From Cellulophaga algicola DSM 14237 (GTDB lineage Bacteria > Bacteroidota > Bacteroidia > Flavobacteriales > Flavobacteriaceae), in contig NC_014934.1 in assembly GCF_000186265.1 (NCBI RefSeq), positions 4,526,001-4,590,000 on the forward strand: a stretch of DNA of 64,000 nt, in the 5' to 3' direction. The notes under the pieces were generated by a model. That model worked only from the letters and a program-made list of their open reading frames with translations, was not told the DNA's origin and did not search any database. The position numbers and the translations under genes are program-made. This document shows, in pieces, positions 26,895 to 35,721 of the stretch (the stretch's first letter is position 1; each line of letters begins with the position of its first letter).

Positions 26895-27560
26895 TTATAT
26901 TACAGTAATAATTTCGCTTTCTGCTAATCTAGATTTTGGAGTTTTGTCGGTCGAATTAAAATCAGATGCTGCTCTATATCCTAAAGAAACAACTACTAAA
27001 GAGGTAAACCCTTTTGCTCTTAATCCGAATTCTTCATCTAACGCTTTTACATCAATACCTTCCATTGGGGTAGCATCAATACCTAAACTAGCAACTCCTA
27101 ATAAAAAGTTACCAATGTTAAGATATACCTGCTTTTCCATCCAATGTTGGTAGTCCTTTAAATCATATTTATGAATGTCTCCGAAAGCGTTCATTCCTCC
27201 GTACATTCCGTTTTTTATGTCTTCATTAGGAAATCTTCCGTCTTTATCCTGTACTTCTAAAAGGTGTTTAAAAAAAGTATCATCTGCACCTTCGCTTGTT
27301 TTCGAACAAAACAATACTACTGCTGATGCATTCGTTATTTTTAGTTCATTAAAATGAAAAAAGCCTTGTGTTCCTTTTGTCATACGTGCTTTTCCTTCTG
27401 TAGTCTCAGCAATAATAAAATGCCAAGGTTGCAGGTTAATACTTGAAGGACTCATTCGTAATAAATTTTTGACTTCCCCCATATCTGCATCAGATATTTT
27501 CTTGGTTGTGTCGTATTCCTTCGTAGTGTATCTCCAGTTTAATGTTTCTTGTAAATTCAT
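26895..27560 (-). CDS. NfsB-like nitroreductase / NAD(P)H oxidoreductase
   Basis: This is a 221-residue FMN enzyme of the nitroreductase family. The N-terminal RYTTKEYD and SPSSINLQPWHFIIA match the FMN-phosphate and isoalloxazine sites of NfsB-type enzymes, and KPKSRL-like residues (TPKSRL) close the C-terminus. NfsB reduces nitroaromatics and quinones using NAD(P)H. It is co-transcribed with the quinone oxidoreductase 11 bases downstream. The upstream region holds several ACTAT/ATAGT inverted repeats that may be an operator. Confidence 0.9.
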   Translation of the reverse strand: MNLQETLNWRYTTKEYDTTKKISDADMGEVKNLLRMSPSSINLQPWHFIIAETTEGKARMTKGTQGFFHFNELKITNASAVVLFCSKTSEGADDTFFKHLLEVQDKDGRFPNEDIKNGMYGGMNAFGDIHKYDLKDYQHWMEKQVYLNIGNFLLGVASLGIDATPMEGIDVKALDEEFGLRAKGFTSLVVVSLGYRAASDFNSTDKTPKSRLAESEIITVI

Positions 27561-27580
27561 TATTACGTATTTTTTATTTA

Positions 27581-27656
27581 ACTATCATTTTTATAGTAAC
27601 AAAAATAAGTATAGTATTAAAACCTCACAATAACGGTCATAAATGATAGTATACTA
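27581..27656. promoter_or_regulatory. Repeated ACTAT/ATAGT sites upstream of the nitroreductase operon
   Basis: ACTATCATTT (27581-27590) is followed by ATAGT (27593-27597). The exact inverted copy AAATGATAGT lies at 27641-27650 and runs into the perfect 10-base palindrome TAGTATACTA (27647-27656). Such spaced AGTA/TACT sites are typical of HxlR- or MarR-like redox repressors, although no such regulator gene is adjacent. Confidence 0.4.
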
Positions 27657-27758
27657 ATTTTAGCTTTTTCATATCTAAAAAACTAAAAAACAACCAATTA
27701 CTAGTTTTATTTTAATTGCTACAAGGTTATCCGAATGCTATATCCAAAACTATTTCAC

Positions 27759-28388
27759 CTATTTCACCCACCTAAAAGTGAGGTTAATTCTCGGTTGAAT
27801 TTTCTTTGTAGTCTTCGGAATTTTATGCATCCAGTTTTCTTGTGTAGCTCCTTGCATAAGAAGTAAGCTGCCATGTGCTAAAGGAATATCTATTCGTTTT
27901 ACATCCTTTCTGGTTGCATGTTTTAATTGAAATGGTCTAGTAGCACCAAAAGTGACCGAACCTATGACCGTATTTTTTCGCTCTTCTCCGGTATAGTCTT
28001 GGTGCCAATTGACGCTGTCTTCCCCGTCTCTATAATAGTTAAGTAAACACCGCGTGAATTTTACATCTACCTTCTCCTCTATTCGCGCTTTTATATAAAG
28101 CAAATCTTCGGTCCATGGGCGTACGCTACGTTTAGTGTTAGCATAAGAATCATCTGCATTGGTATCTCCGTACCAAGCCGTTAATCTGGGCAAATCTATT
28201 TCTTTACCGTAAATAACAAGTTGGTCTTGTTCCCAATTCGTATTTTTCAAAAGACTGGTATAAAGTCGACCGCTTTCTTCTTTTGAAAAGAAATTCTCGA
28301 ATAAAGTAACATCAGCCCCTGGCATATCAAACTCCGTTTTACGGATTTCATCTGTTGAAAAAAGGTCTGTTTGATTAAATAAATCCAT
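27759..28388 (-). CDS. alkB: AlkB-like 2-oxoglutarate-dependent DNA dioxygenase
   Basis: This 209-residue cytoplasmic enzyme has the AlkB active site: His129-x-Asp131 in WHQDYTGEE, His188 in NWMHKIP, and the 2-oxoglutarate-binding Arg200 and Arg206 in QPRINLTFRWV. It demethylates 1-methyladenine and 3-methylcytosine in DNA by iron-dependent oxidation. Length and C-terminus match the AlkB-like family of short, stand-alone enzymes. It lies 44 bases downstream of the semialdehyde dehydrogenase gene on the same strand and may be read from that promoter. Confidence 0.9.
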   Translation of the reverse strand: MDLFNQTDLFSTDEIRKTEFDMPGADVTLFENFFSKEESGRLYTSLLKNTNWEQDQLVIYGKEIDLPRLTAWYGDTNADDSYANTKRSVRPWTEDLLYIKARIEEKVDVKFTRCLLNYYRDGEDSVNWHQDYTGEERKNTVIGSVTFGATRPFQLKHATRKDVKRIDIPLAHGSLLLMQGATQENWMHKIPKTTKKIQPRINLTFRWVK

Positions 28389-28432
28389 ACTATTGAATGG
28401 TTAGGTGAAGATTATACTTAAATTCTAGTAGC

Positions 28433-29800
28433 TTATGCTATCCAAACACTTTTTGTGTTTACAAATTCTTTAATTCCATATCCAGAAAGCTCTCTACCAT
28501 AACCACTATTTTTAACGCCTCCAAAAGGCAATCTTGGATCAGAAACCACCAGCTTATTTACGAAACTACTACCCGCTTCTAATTGCAAAGCAATCTGTTC
28601 TCCTCGCTCTAAGTTACTCGTGAATACTCCCGAACCTAGACCAAATTGAGAATTATTAGCCAAAATTATAGCCTCTTCATCATTTTTTGCTTTGATCACA
28701 GAGGCTACAGGTCCAAATAACTCCTCATCAAAACCTTCCATACCTGGCTTTAAATCTGCCAAAATAGTAGCTGGATAGTATGCACCTTTGCCTTGAGGAA
28801 TTTCCCCACCAAGTACTAAACGGCCACCCTGTGCAATTGTTTTTTGTACCTGCTCATGCAATTCATTTCTCAAATCTTTACGCGCCATTGGCCCGTAATA
28901 GGTGTCTTCTGCTGTTGGAGCACCCATTTTTGCGTCTTTCATTTTCTTTTTAAAGGCTACTAAAAATTCCTCATATATAGCTTCTAACACAATAAAACGT
29001 TTTGCGGCAATACATGTTTGCCCATTATTTTGTAGACGGCCAAAAGTGGCTAGTTCTACTGCTTTTTCTAAATCTGCATCTTCCAGAATTATATACGCAT
29101 CACTGCCTCCTAATTCTAGTACCGTTTTCTTTAAATTTTGGCCGGCAATTGAAGCTACAGAGCGCCCAGCAGGATCACTTCCTGTTAAGGTTACTGCAAC
29201 AATATTTTTATCTGCTATAACATCTTTCACATGTTCAGAACTCAAATTTAAATTAGTGAAACACCCTTTAGGAAAACCCGCTTTTAGAAAAGCATCTTCT
29301 AGCGCAAAAGCACAACCCTGAACATTAGAAGCATGTTTAAGAACACCTACATTACCTGCCATTAAAGCAGGAACAGCAAATCTAATCACCTGATAAAATG
29401 GAAAATTCCAAGGCATAACCGCCAATACTACACCTATAGGCTGAAAAGTAACATAGCTTTTTTTAGCTTCTGTATCTACAGAATTGTCTGCCAATAAATC
29501 CTTGGCATTATCAGCATAATAACGACAAATTAAAATGCATTTTTCAATCTCTTTTCTAGACTGGCCAATTATCTTACCCATTTCTCTCGTTGCTAGTTGT
29601 GCATATTCTTCCTTATGCTCCTCTAAGTAATCTGCTAGTTTGTGCATCAATTTAGATCGTTCTTCAAAAGATGTTACCTTCCAACTACCAAAAGTTCTGT
29701 TCGCTAGAGCAATTTTATTTTTTGCTTCTTCCTGAGTTATTCTATCGTAAGTTGCCACCTCTTCATCGGTTGCTGGATTAATTATTGTGATACTTGACAT
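28433..29800 (-). CDS. NAD(P)-dependent succinate-semialdehyde dehydrogenase-like
   Basis: This is a 455-residue aldehyde dehydrogenase. The cofactor segment MPWNFPFYQVIRFAVPALMAGN, the general-base motif LELGGSDAY and the nucleophile Cys in NNGQTCIAAKRF are intact. The short N-terminus and the motif spacing match the GabD/Sad class, which oxidises succinate semialdehyde to succinate. The gene is divergent from an AraC-family regulator at 30071 that precedes an SDR gene and a second dehydrogenase of the same class. An inverted repeat lies in the shared intergenic region. Confidence 0.9.
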   Translation of the reverse strand: MSSITIINPATDEEVATYDRITQEEAKNKIALANRTFGSWKVTSFEERSKLMHKLADYLEEHKEEYAQLATREMGKIIGQSRKEIEKCILICRYYADNAKDLLADNSVDTEAKKSYVTFQPIGVVLAVMPWNFPFYQVIRFAVPALMAGNVGVLKHASNVQGCAFALEDAFLKAGFPKGCFTNLNLSSEHVKDVIADKNIVAVTLTGSDPAGRSVASIAGQNLKKTVLELGGSDAYIILEDADLEKAVELATFGRLQNNGQTCIAAKRFIVLEAIYEEFLVAFKKKMKDAKMGAPTAEDTYYGPMARKDLRNELHEQVQKTIAQGGRLVLGGEIPQGKGAYYPATILADLKPGMEGFDEELFGPVASVIKAKNDEEAIILANNSQFGLGSGVFTSNLERGEQIALQLEAGSSFVNKLVVSDPRLPFGGVKNSGYGRELSGYGIKEFVNTKSVWIA

Positions 29801-29919
29801 GAGCGCTTTATTTTAAAAATTAGTACTGTCCTTTTATAGCAACAAGAACGCATATAATGAGATAAGTGCTTAATGGAATTAAATAATACATTAACTCCTT
29901 TGATGCTAATCCAATTACC

Positions 29920-29939
29920 GTAAACATACTATTGTTTAC
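29920..29939. promoter_or_regulatory. GTAAACA-N6-TGTTTAC inverted repeat in divergent promoter region
   Basis: A perfect seven-base inverted repeat with a six-base spacer lies 120 bases upstream of the dehydrogenase start and 131 bases upstream of the AraC-type gene. The 20-base footprint fits a dimeric regulator. The bound protein is not known. Confidence 0.45.
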
Positions 29940-30043
29940 AAAGGTTTTTATTTTTTAAGACATACAATTAGTATAACTAAAGGTAAATTTGGTATATATC
30001 GGGGTTAATAGGGTGTTTTTACAAGCTTTTAAACGAATTTGAG

Positions 30044-30051
30044 TAACTTTA
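30044..30051 (+). promoter_or_regulatory. Possible -7 box for the AraC-family gene
   Basis: TAACTTTA differs from TAnnTTTG at one position and lies 20 bases before the ATG at 30071. A T-run at 30016-30020 lies in the right range for a -33 element, so this is a weak but plausible promoter. Confidence 0.3.
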
Positions 30052-30070
30052 CGTGTAAATAAGTGGTGAA

Positions 30071-30955
30071 ATGCAAGTATTAGAAGCCTACAAACCTTTT
30101 GAAATACAAGAAATAGAATTAACAAGCTGGAAGCAACGTCCGGTTAAAAATAATTTTTTTGAGTTAGTCTTGATTACTAATGGCGATGGCACTCAGTGTA
30201 TAAATTACAACCATTATCCCTATATTAAAGGCAGTGTTTTTTTATTACCTCCTTTGAGATGCCATTCATTTACGATAGAAAAGCCTACCAAGTTTGTCTT
30301 TTTAAAGTTTACCGATTCTTTTTTCAAGAATGTAAACCGGACTACTATTGATAGAAATGAATGGTTTAAAGAAGCTTCTTATATCCTTTCTAATTATAAC
30401 CAATTACCTGGTGATATTATTAAAAATGATCTTGACCGACATCATCTGGAAAGCTTAGTGCATATGATCCTTCAAGAGGCTAGAAGTTACGGCTCAGATT
30501 CTATTCGTTTAATTACAAGCCTTATGACTAGTATTCTAGAACTCTTAATTCGCAATATAAAGAAAGGAACTTATTTTAAAGCACCCAAAAAAAATGCAGA
30601 TGATAGGATTACAAAAATGCTTACCTACATCAACGAAAATATTGATAAAACAGCGCTATTGAAAGTTGAGAATCTAGCAACAATTTTCATGATGTCTCCT
30701 ACTTATGTTAGTGAGTATTTTAAAAAGCAGGTGCATATGTCATTGCGCGAGTATATCATCAAAGCAAAATTAAAGCTCGTAGAAATCCGACTCTTGAATT
30801 CAGATTTTACCTTAACACAAATAGCAGATGATTTGGGCTTTACAGACGCAAGTCACCTCTCTAAAACTTTTAAACGATACTCTGGCTCTTCTATAAAAGA
30901 ATTTAGAACTAATGGAGAATATTTGTTATTGAAACGAACTGCATGTGCAAGCTAG
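30071..30955 (+). CDS. AraC-family transcriptional regulator
   Basis: This 294-residue regulator has an N-terminal cupin-like sensing domain (about 1-120; GSVFLLPPLRCHSFTI) and a C-terminal AraC/XylS double helix-turn-helix (about 190-285; LATIFMMSPTYVSEYFKKQ and IADDLGFTDASHLSKTFKRY). It lies between a divergent semialdehyde dehydrogenase and a co-directional SDR and dehydrogenase pair, so it most likely controls one or both in response to an aldehyde or its precursor. A strong hairpin after the stop separates it from the SDR gene. Confidence 0.92.
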   Translation: MQVLEAYKPFEIQEIELTSWKQRPVKNNFFELVLITNGDGTQCINYNHYPYIKGSVFLLPPLRCHSFTIEKPTKFVFLKFTDSFFKNVNRTTIDRNEWFKEASYILSNYNQLPGDIIKNDLDRHHLESLVHMILQEARSYGSDSIRLITSLMTSILELLIRNIKKGTYFKAPKKNADDRITKMLTYINENIDKTALLKVENLATIFMMSPTYVSEYFKKQVHMSLREYIIKAKLKLVEIRLLNSDFTLTQIADDLGFTDASHLSKTFKRYSGSSIKEFRTNGEYLLLKRTACAS

Positions 30956-31034
30956 TCTACAACCATAGAGATTTATTTTTCCTTAATATGGAATAATTTT
31001 ATTAGCGGTTTTGATACGTTAAACATCTTTTTCG

Positions 31035-31080
31035 CAAACCCTATTTCATCTCACATACGAGGTTAAATAGGGTTTGTTTT
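31035..31080 (+). terminator. Terminator after the AraC-family gene
   Basis: A perfect 12-pair stem CAAACCCTATTT/AAATAGGGTTTG encloses an 18-base loop and is followed by a T tract. The rest of the 30956-31263 gap holds nothing I can name. Confidence 0.75.
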
Positions 31081-31263
31081 TTATCCCAATAGCTGTATAC
31101 GATGAACAAATACACTTCTATTATAATTCATCTACTTCCCTTTTTCTTTTTTTGGCCGTAATCTTTTTGGTTACAAAAGCATATCGATCAATTCTTAATT
31201 TATTCTAGTCAATGAACCACACGCATAGCCGTTACCTTTGGGTAGAACAAAAAAAAGAGACTT

Positions 31264-32004
31264 ATGAAACTAGAAAATAGCACTATAATAATCACAGGAG
31301 CATCAAGTGGAATTGGAAAAGCAACCGCACACAAATTAGCTGAAAACGGAGCTAAAGTGGTGCTTATGGCCAGAAGCGAAGATGAATTAAATGATTTGAA
31401 AAAAGAGATTGAAAAAAATGGCGGAGTAGCATTAGTAGTTAGTGGTGACGTTACCAAAATGGAAGATTTTGAGAATGTAGTTACCAAAACCAAAGAGAAG
31501 TTTGGAACGGTAAACGGACTAATCAATAATGCCGGATTGATGCCCTTATCATTTGTAGAAAAATTAAAAACAGATGAGTGGGATAAAATGGTGGACGTTA
31601 ATATTAAAGGAGTACTTAACGGCGTTGCCGCAGTACTGCCAGAATTAAAAGCCAACAAAGGAGGTAATATAATTAATATTTCTTCCATGGCCGCACACCG
31701 CTACTTTCCTGGTGGAGCCGTTTATTGTGCTACAAAAGCAGCTGTAAAAATGTTTTCTGAAGGTTTAAGACAAGAGCTTGCTCCAAAATATGGAATTAAT
31801 ATTACCTCTATAGAACCGGGAGCTGTTGCTACCAATCTTACGAGTACCATTACAGATGATGACATTAAAGAAATGATGAAAGAAATGTTTGAGATGGAAA
31901 CTTTAGAGGCGGAAGATATAGCCAATGCTATTTACTACGCATTAACACAGCCAGACCGTGTTAATATTAATGATGTATATCTTGTTCCTAGTGAGCAAAA
32001 ATAG
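31264..32004 (+). CDS. SDR-family oxidoreductase
   Basis: This is a 246-residue classical short-chain dehydrogenase. The cofactor loop TGASSGIGKA, the NNAG motif (INNAGLMPL), the catalytic Ser in NIISSMAA and the YxxxK pair in YCATKAAVKMF are all present. An Arg in LMARSEDEL suggests NADP preference. It resembles YdfG/serine-dehydrogenase-like SDRs that reduce aldehydes or 3-hydroxy acids. Twenty-nine bases separate it from the next dehydrogenase, so the two are one operon, perhaps reducing and oxidising the same semialdehyde. Confidence 0.9.
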   Translation: MKLENSTIIITGASSGIGKATAHKLAENGAKVVLMARSEDELNDLKKEIEKNGGVALVVSGDVTKMEDFENVVTKTKEKFGTVNGLINNAGLMPLSFVEKLKTDEWDKMVDVNIKGVLNGVAAVLPELKANKGGNIINISSMAAHRYFPGGAVYCATKAAVKMFSEGLRQELAPKYGINITSIEPGAVATNLTSTITDDDIKEMMKEMFEMETLEAEDIANAIYYALTQPDRVNINDVYLVPSEQK

Positions 32005-32033
32005 AAAGGAATAAGAATTTAAAGAAAAAAATT

Positions 32034-33428
32034 ATGTCTACGACAACAAAACAAAATACATTTAATACTACGAATCCCACAACGGGTAAAACCTTATCAT
32101 CGTATGAATATATGACTGACGATCAGGTGGAAGAAAGCATCCAAGAATCGCAAAAAGCGTTTCTTGACTGGAAAACCAAATCTATCGAAGAACGTGGTAA
32201 GGTTATAAAGGCAATAGGGAAAGAGTTGCAGAACTATAAAACAGAATTAGCAGAATTAATGACCGATGAGATGGGGAAACTGCTATCACAGAGTCTGCAA
32301 GAGGTAGATATTTGCTCTGCTATATGTGATTATTCTGCCAAGAATGCCCCAGAAATATTAAAAAGTGAAGAGCGTGAGCTACTTGACGGAGGAAAAGGAA
32401 TAGTGGCCTATGCTCCTATGGGCATCATTTACGGTATCCAACCTTGGAACTATCCTTCGTACCAAGTTATTCGTTACACGATTACCAATTTAATGGCGGG
32501 TAATAGCATTTTATTAAAGCACGCCTCTAACGTAACTGGTACCGCAAAACTTCTAAAATCTATTTTTGACACAGCTGGTCTACCAAGCGGACTATTTACC
32601 GTATTGGTTATAGATCACGAGCAATCTAATGCGATTATTAAACACAAGCTAGTACGCGGAGTTACGTTAACAGGTAGCCCTGCAGCTGGCGAGAAAATTG
32701 GAGAAAAAGCTGGAGCTCAACTTAAGAAAACTGTTCTGGAATTAGGAAGTAATGATGCTTACCTAATTTTAGACGACGCTGATGTTGATCTTGCTGTAGA
32801 AAAAAGTGTACAAGGCCGTATATATAATAATGGTGAAACGTGTATTGCAGCAAAAAGATTTGTAGCTACAGAGAAGGTTTACGAAGAATTTAAAGAGAAA
32901 TTTGTGAATGCTATGAAAGCTTTAAAATTAGGCGATCCAAAATTAGAAGATACCCAATTGGGTCCTATGGCGCGTAAAGATTTGAGGGAGGAAATTCACG
33001 AACAAGTACAGGAGAGTTTAGAAAAAGGGGCTAAATTACTTTGTGGTGGAACAATCCCAAATGGTGAGGGCTACTTTTATCCTGCAACCGTATTAGATCA
33101 AGTAACTAAAGGGCAACCAGCATACGATGATGAGCTGTTCGGACCGGTAGCATCATTGATTAAAGCGAAAGATAATGAAGATGCCATGAGGATTGCAAAT
33201 GATAGTAGATTTGGTTTGGGAGGAGGAATCTTCTCAAAAGATGAAAAAGGAGCTATCGAATTAGCCGAAAAGCATTTTGATACCGGGATGATATTTATTA
33301 ATTCTTTTGGAACAGCAGAACCAACTATGCCATTTGGCGGGGTAAAAGATTCCGGTTTTGGACGAGAGCACGGTGGCTTCGGGATGAAAGAATTTGTGAA
33401 CGTAAAATCTATTATGATTCGAAAATAA
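32034..33428 (+). CDS. Second succinate-semialdehyde dehydrogenase-like enzyme
   Basis: This 464-residue aldehyde dehydrogenase is a paralogue of the one at 28433. It has the cofactor segment QPWNYPSYQVIRYTITNLMAGN and the nucleophile Cys in NNGETCIAAKRF. Its general-base region reads LELGSNDAY, where most family members, including the neighbour, have LELGGSDAY. The Glu is kept, but the second Gly is Ser. The gene is in an operon with the SDR and ends in a terminator. Two copies around one AraC regulator may serve different conditions or chain lengths. Confidence 0.9.
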   Translation: MSTTTKQNTFNTTNPTTGKTLSSYEYMTDDQVEESIQESQKAFLDWKTKSIEERGKVIKAIGKELQNYKTELAELMTDEMGKLLSQSLQEVDICSAICDYSAKNAPEILKSEERELLDGGKGIVAYAPMGIIYGIQPWNYPSYQVIRYTITNLMAGNSILLKHASNVTGTAKLLKSIFDTAGLPSGLFTVLVIDHEQSNAIIKHKLVRGVTLTGSPAAGEKIGEKAGAQLKKTVLELGSNDAYLILDDADVDLAVEKSVQGRIYNNGETCIAAKRFVATEKVYEEFKEKFVNAMKALKLGDPKLEDTQLGPMARKDLREEIHEQVQESLEKGAKLLCGGTIPNGEGYFYPATVLDQVTKGQPAYDDELFGPVASLIKAKDNEDAMRIANDSRFGLGGGIFSKDEKGAIELAEKHFDTGMIFINSFGTAEPTMPFGGVKDSGFGREHGGFGMKEFVNVKSIMIRK

Positions 33429-33450
33429 AATTACATCCGTTATTTTATAA

Positions 33451-33476
33451 AAAAGCACCCTCAAAGGGTGCTTTTT
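33451..33476. terminator. Bidirectional terminator after the dehydrogenase operon
   Basis: AAAAGCACCC pairs with GGGTGCTTTT around a five-base loop, with A/T tracts on both sides. It sits between convergent genes and can serve both strands. Confidence 0.88.
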
Positions 33477-33516
33477 GCATTACTAGTAATTTAAAATTGG
33501 TAATATCAATAGTTTG

Positions 33517-35394
33517 CTAATTTGCGATTACAATCTTCTGCTTAATTACCTCCCCTGAAATAGCATTTATTTCAAGAATATAAATTCCATCTTTTAAAGA
33601 AGAAATATCTATCTTTTTATCCGCAATATCTTTTCTAAGTATTGTCAATCCATTCAAATTATAAATTTTTGCATTCACATAGTTGGCGCTAGAAATATTA
33701 AGTACTCCCGAAGCCGGATTTGGATATACTTCAAAATTATCAGAAGCTTCTGTAGCTGACTCTACCATAGCTTTACTAGAAACCCTTAAATTTGTCTGAC
33801 TTCTAGTGAACGTTAACCTGTTTAAGGCCCAGCTTTGATTAGCTGAAGCAAAAACCTCTACATTTAATAATCCGTTTGTGACTACAATGTTATTTAGATT
33901 CGCATTTTTATATTCCGCAATCTTTGTGGTTACCGTAGCTGTTTTTCCTCCTGATCGTATAGAATTGTTTACGCGAGCACTCAAACGATCTCCAAAAGTT
34001 GCGGTAATATTGTACGTACCATTAGCTACAGGGAATTGAAGTGTTCTTGTCCTATTTTGATCGTATGCAAAATCTCTATTCAATGCATTGGTACCTGTAG
34101 TAGCTCCTCTATCGGCATAATTTAAATTGCCAACATTGGTCCAAAAACCATCATTAATTCCATAAGAAACTCTAGTGTATCCATTAAAAATAGCTGAACT
34201 TATAGCTCCAAAATCATAAAAACCAGAAGTAGCTCCTGTATTTTGATTAGAACCTCCTGAAATATTTACAGGCTTATACACCCTAATCCAATCTACCAAC
34301 AAGTTATTATTTTCAAAATTGGTCATTTCAGCGTCGGTTGGAGACCTATTTGCTTCTGCTTGCCAATTTTGATCTTCTACATTAATGATAATATCCATTT
34401 CTTTAGAAAATTTTCTTCCATTGTTTAAATAATTAAAAGGATCTATTACACTAATGTTGGACTTGGTTTTAGCATCATTTAAACTTGAGGCTACAGTCAT
34501 TTTCTGGTATCCATTCTCTCTAATCAATTGTCCGTTTACACCTGTGCTTGTTACTCCGGCCGGGTATGTATACTGCCAGGTACCATCTCCCAAACGTGTT
34601 TGTGTAGCGTTATTATCCAATACACGAACCATCTGACCGTCTACAAAATATTCTAATCTAGTTGGAGAAACCCAGTTCACTCCAATTCTAACATTTCTTC
34701 CTCCCCATTGTGCAACACTATTTTTAGTCCACCAACTATTTAAATCTGCAGGCTGATAATCTTTAAAATTCGGAGGTCTAATAAAAACATGATGGCTCAG
34801 GTGTATTTTAGAAGAGAAAAAACTGTTTCTATTATCAGAACCTGGTCCTCCATAACATTCAATAATATCTATTTCTTGGGTATCATCTGGACTTAAAAGC
34901 CAAATGTCCGATGCTAAAGATGAGTTCATTACACGAATACTTGCCTCTACAAAAACAGGATAAAGAACTCTAGTTTTGTTCGTTATACAACCTGATCTAG
35001 TTTCGGGCCTAGCGATTGAGGCACCTGTAGAGCCAGTAAATGATTTTGTAGCACCAGGTATTCTCGATGCCCACATGTTTAAACTTCCTCCCGAAACGGC
35101 TACATGATCTTGCCTCCAAACTGTTGGTCCAGGACCGGGCCAATTATTAGGCTCGCCATTGGGTTGATTATGAAATTTGTTATACCACTTGGCATTACCT
35201 GCTGGTCCAAAATCTACAACATTGTTTGTAGGGTTAAACGTGTAATTAAAATTGTCACTTGGTTTTTCCTGCAGTTGCCATTCCTTTCCGTTGCCTGCAT
35301 TTGCTGGAATAGCGATATTATCCCAATCATTTTGACTACTTACGAGCAAAATTTGGAATAGTGCTAATAAGGTAAGTAAGTTGATTTTTTTCAT
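33517..35394 (-). CDS. GH16 beta-agarase with T9SS C-terminal sorting domain
   Basis: This 625-residue secreted enzyme has a signal peptide (about 1-20) and a GH16 catalytic domain (about 25-380) with Glu174-Ile-Asp176-Ile-Ile-Glu179. Agarase hallmarks include WLLSPDDTQEIDIIE and KIHLSHHVFIRPP. A beta-sandwich domain (about 390-535) of malectin/CBM appearance follows. A type A sorting domain (about 550-625, starting EVYPNPASG) directs export by the type IX system. Beta-agarases cut beta-1,4 bonds of agarose. The fit to agarase is better than for the lipoprotein GH16 at 19780. It stands alone, without SusC/D. Confidence 0.9.
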   Translation of the reverse strand: MKKINLLTLLALFQILLVSSQNDWDNIAIPANAGNGKEWQLQEKPSDNFNYTFNPTNNVVDFGPAGNAKWYNKFHNQPNGEPNNWPGPGPTVWRQDHVAVSGGSLNMWASRIPGATKSFTGSTGASIARPETRSGCITNKTRVLYPVFVEASIRVMNSSLASDIWLLSPDDTQEIDIIECYGGPGSDNRNSFFSSKIHLSHHVFIRPPNFKDYQPADLNSWWTKNSVAQWGGRNVRIGVNWVSPTRLEYFVDGQMVRVLDNNATQTRLGDGTWQYTYPAGVTSTGVNGQLIRENGYQKMTVASSLNDAKTKSNISVIDPFNYLNNGRKFSKEMDIIINVEDQNWQAEANRSPTDAEMTNFENNNLLVDWIRVYKPVNISGGSNQNTGATSGFYDFGAISSAIFNGYTRVSYGINDGFWTNVGNLNYADRGATTGTNALNRDFAYDQNRTRTLQFPVANGTYNITATFGDRLSARVNNSIRSGGKTATVTTKIAEYKNANLNNIVVTNGLLNVEVFASANQSWALNRLTFTRSQTNLRVSSKAMVESATEASDNFEVYPNPASGVLNISSANYVNAKIYNLNGLTILRKDIADKKIDISSLKDGIYILEINAISGEVIKQKIVIAN

Positions 35395-35571
35395 TTAAAT
35401 TAATTTTTTGAGATTATTAACTTTATTTTTTGATGTTATCGCAAAAAATACATTGATAAAATGCTAAAACATCATTATTAACCTCAATGATAGTATTTAA
35501 ATCCTAGCAGCTTAAAAAAAAAGACTAGACATAAACTGAACATTGAAAAAGAAATGAAATAGAAAATTAAC

Positions 35572-35591
35572 GCATTTCATCGATGAAATGC
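35572..35591. promoter_or_regulatory. Perfect 20-base palindrome upstream of the agarase gene
   Basis: GCATTTCATC and its exact reverse complement meet at a central TCGA. The site lies 178 bases before the agarase start and 131 bases after the antiporter stop, with no T tract, so an operator is more likely than a terminator. I see nothing else in the 35395-35721 gap. Confidence 0.45.
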
Positions 35592-35721
35592 CGCAGTTAA
35601 TAGAGGGTCCAGTCCTTACTTATTAAATTTTATCGAAAAAAATAAATCCCTTTTTGTAGTGTCTAGGATTTTTGCATAAAAAAATAGTGCCAATTGTTAT
35701 CCATCCATACGCTGACAGCTA

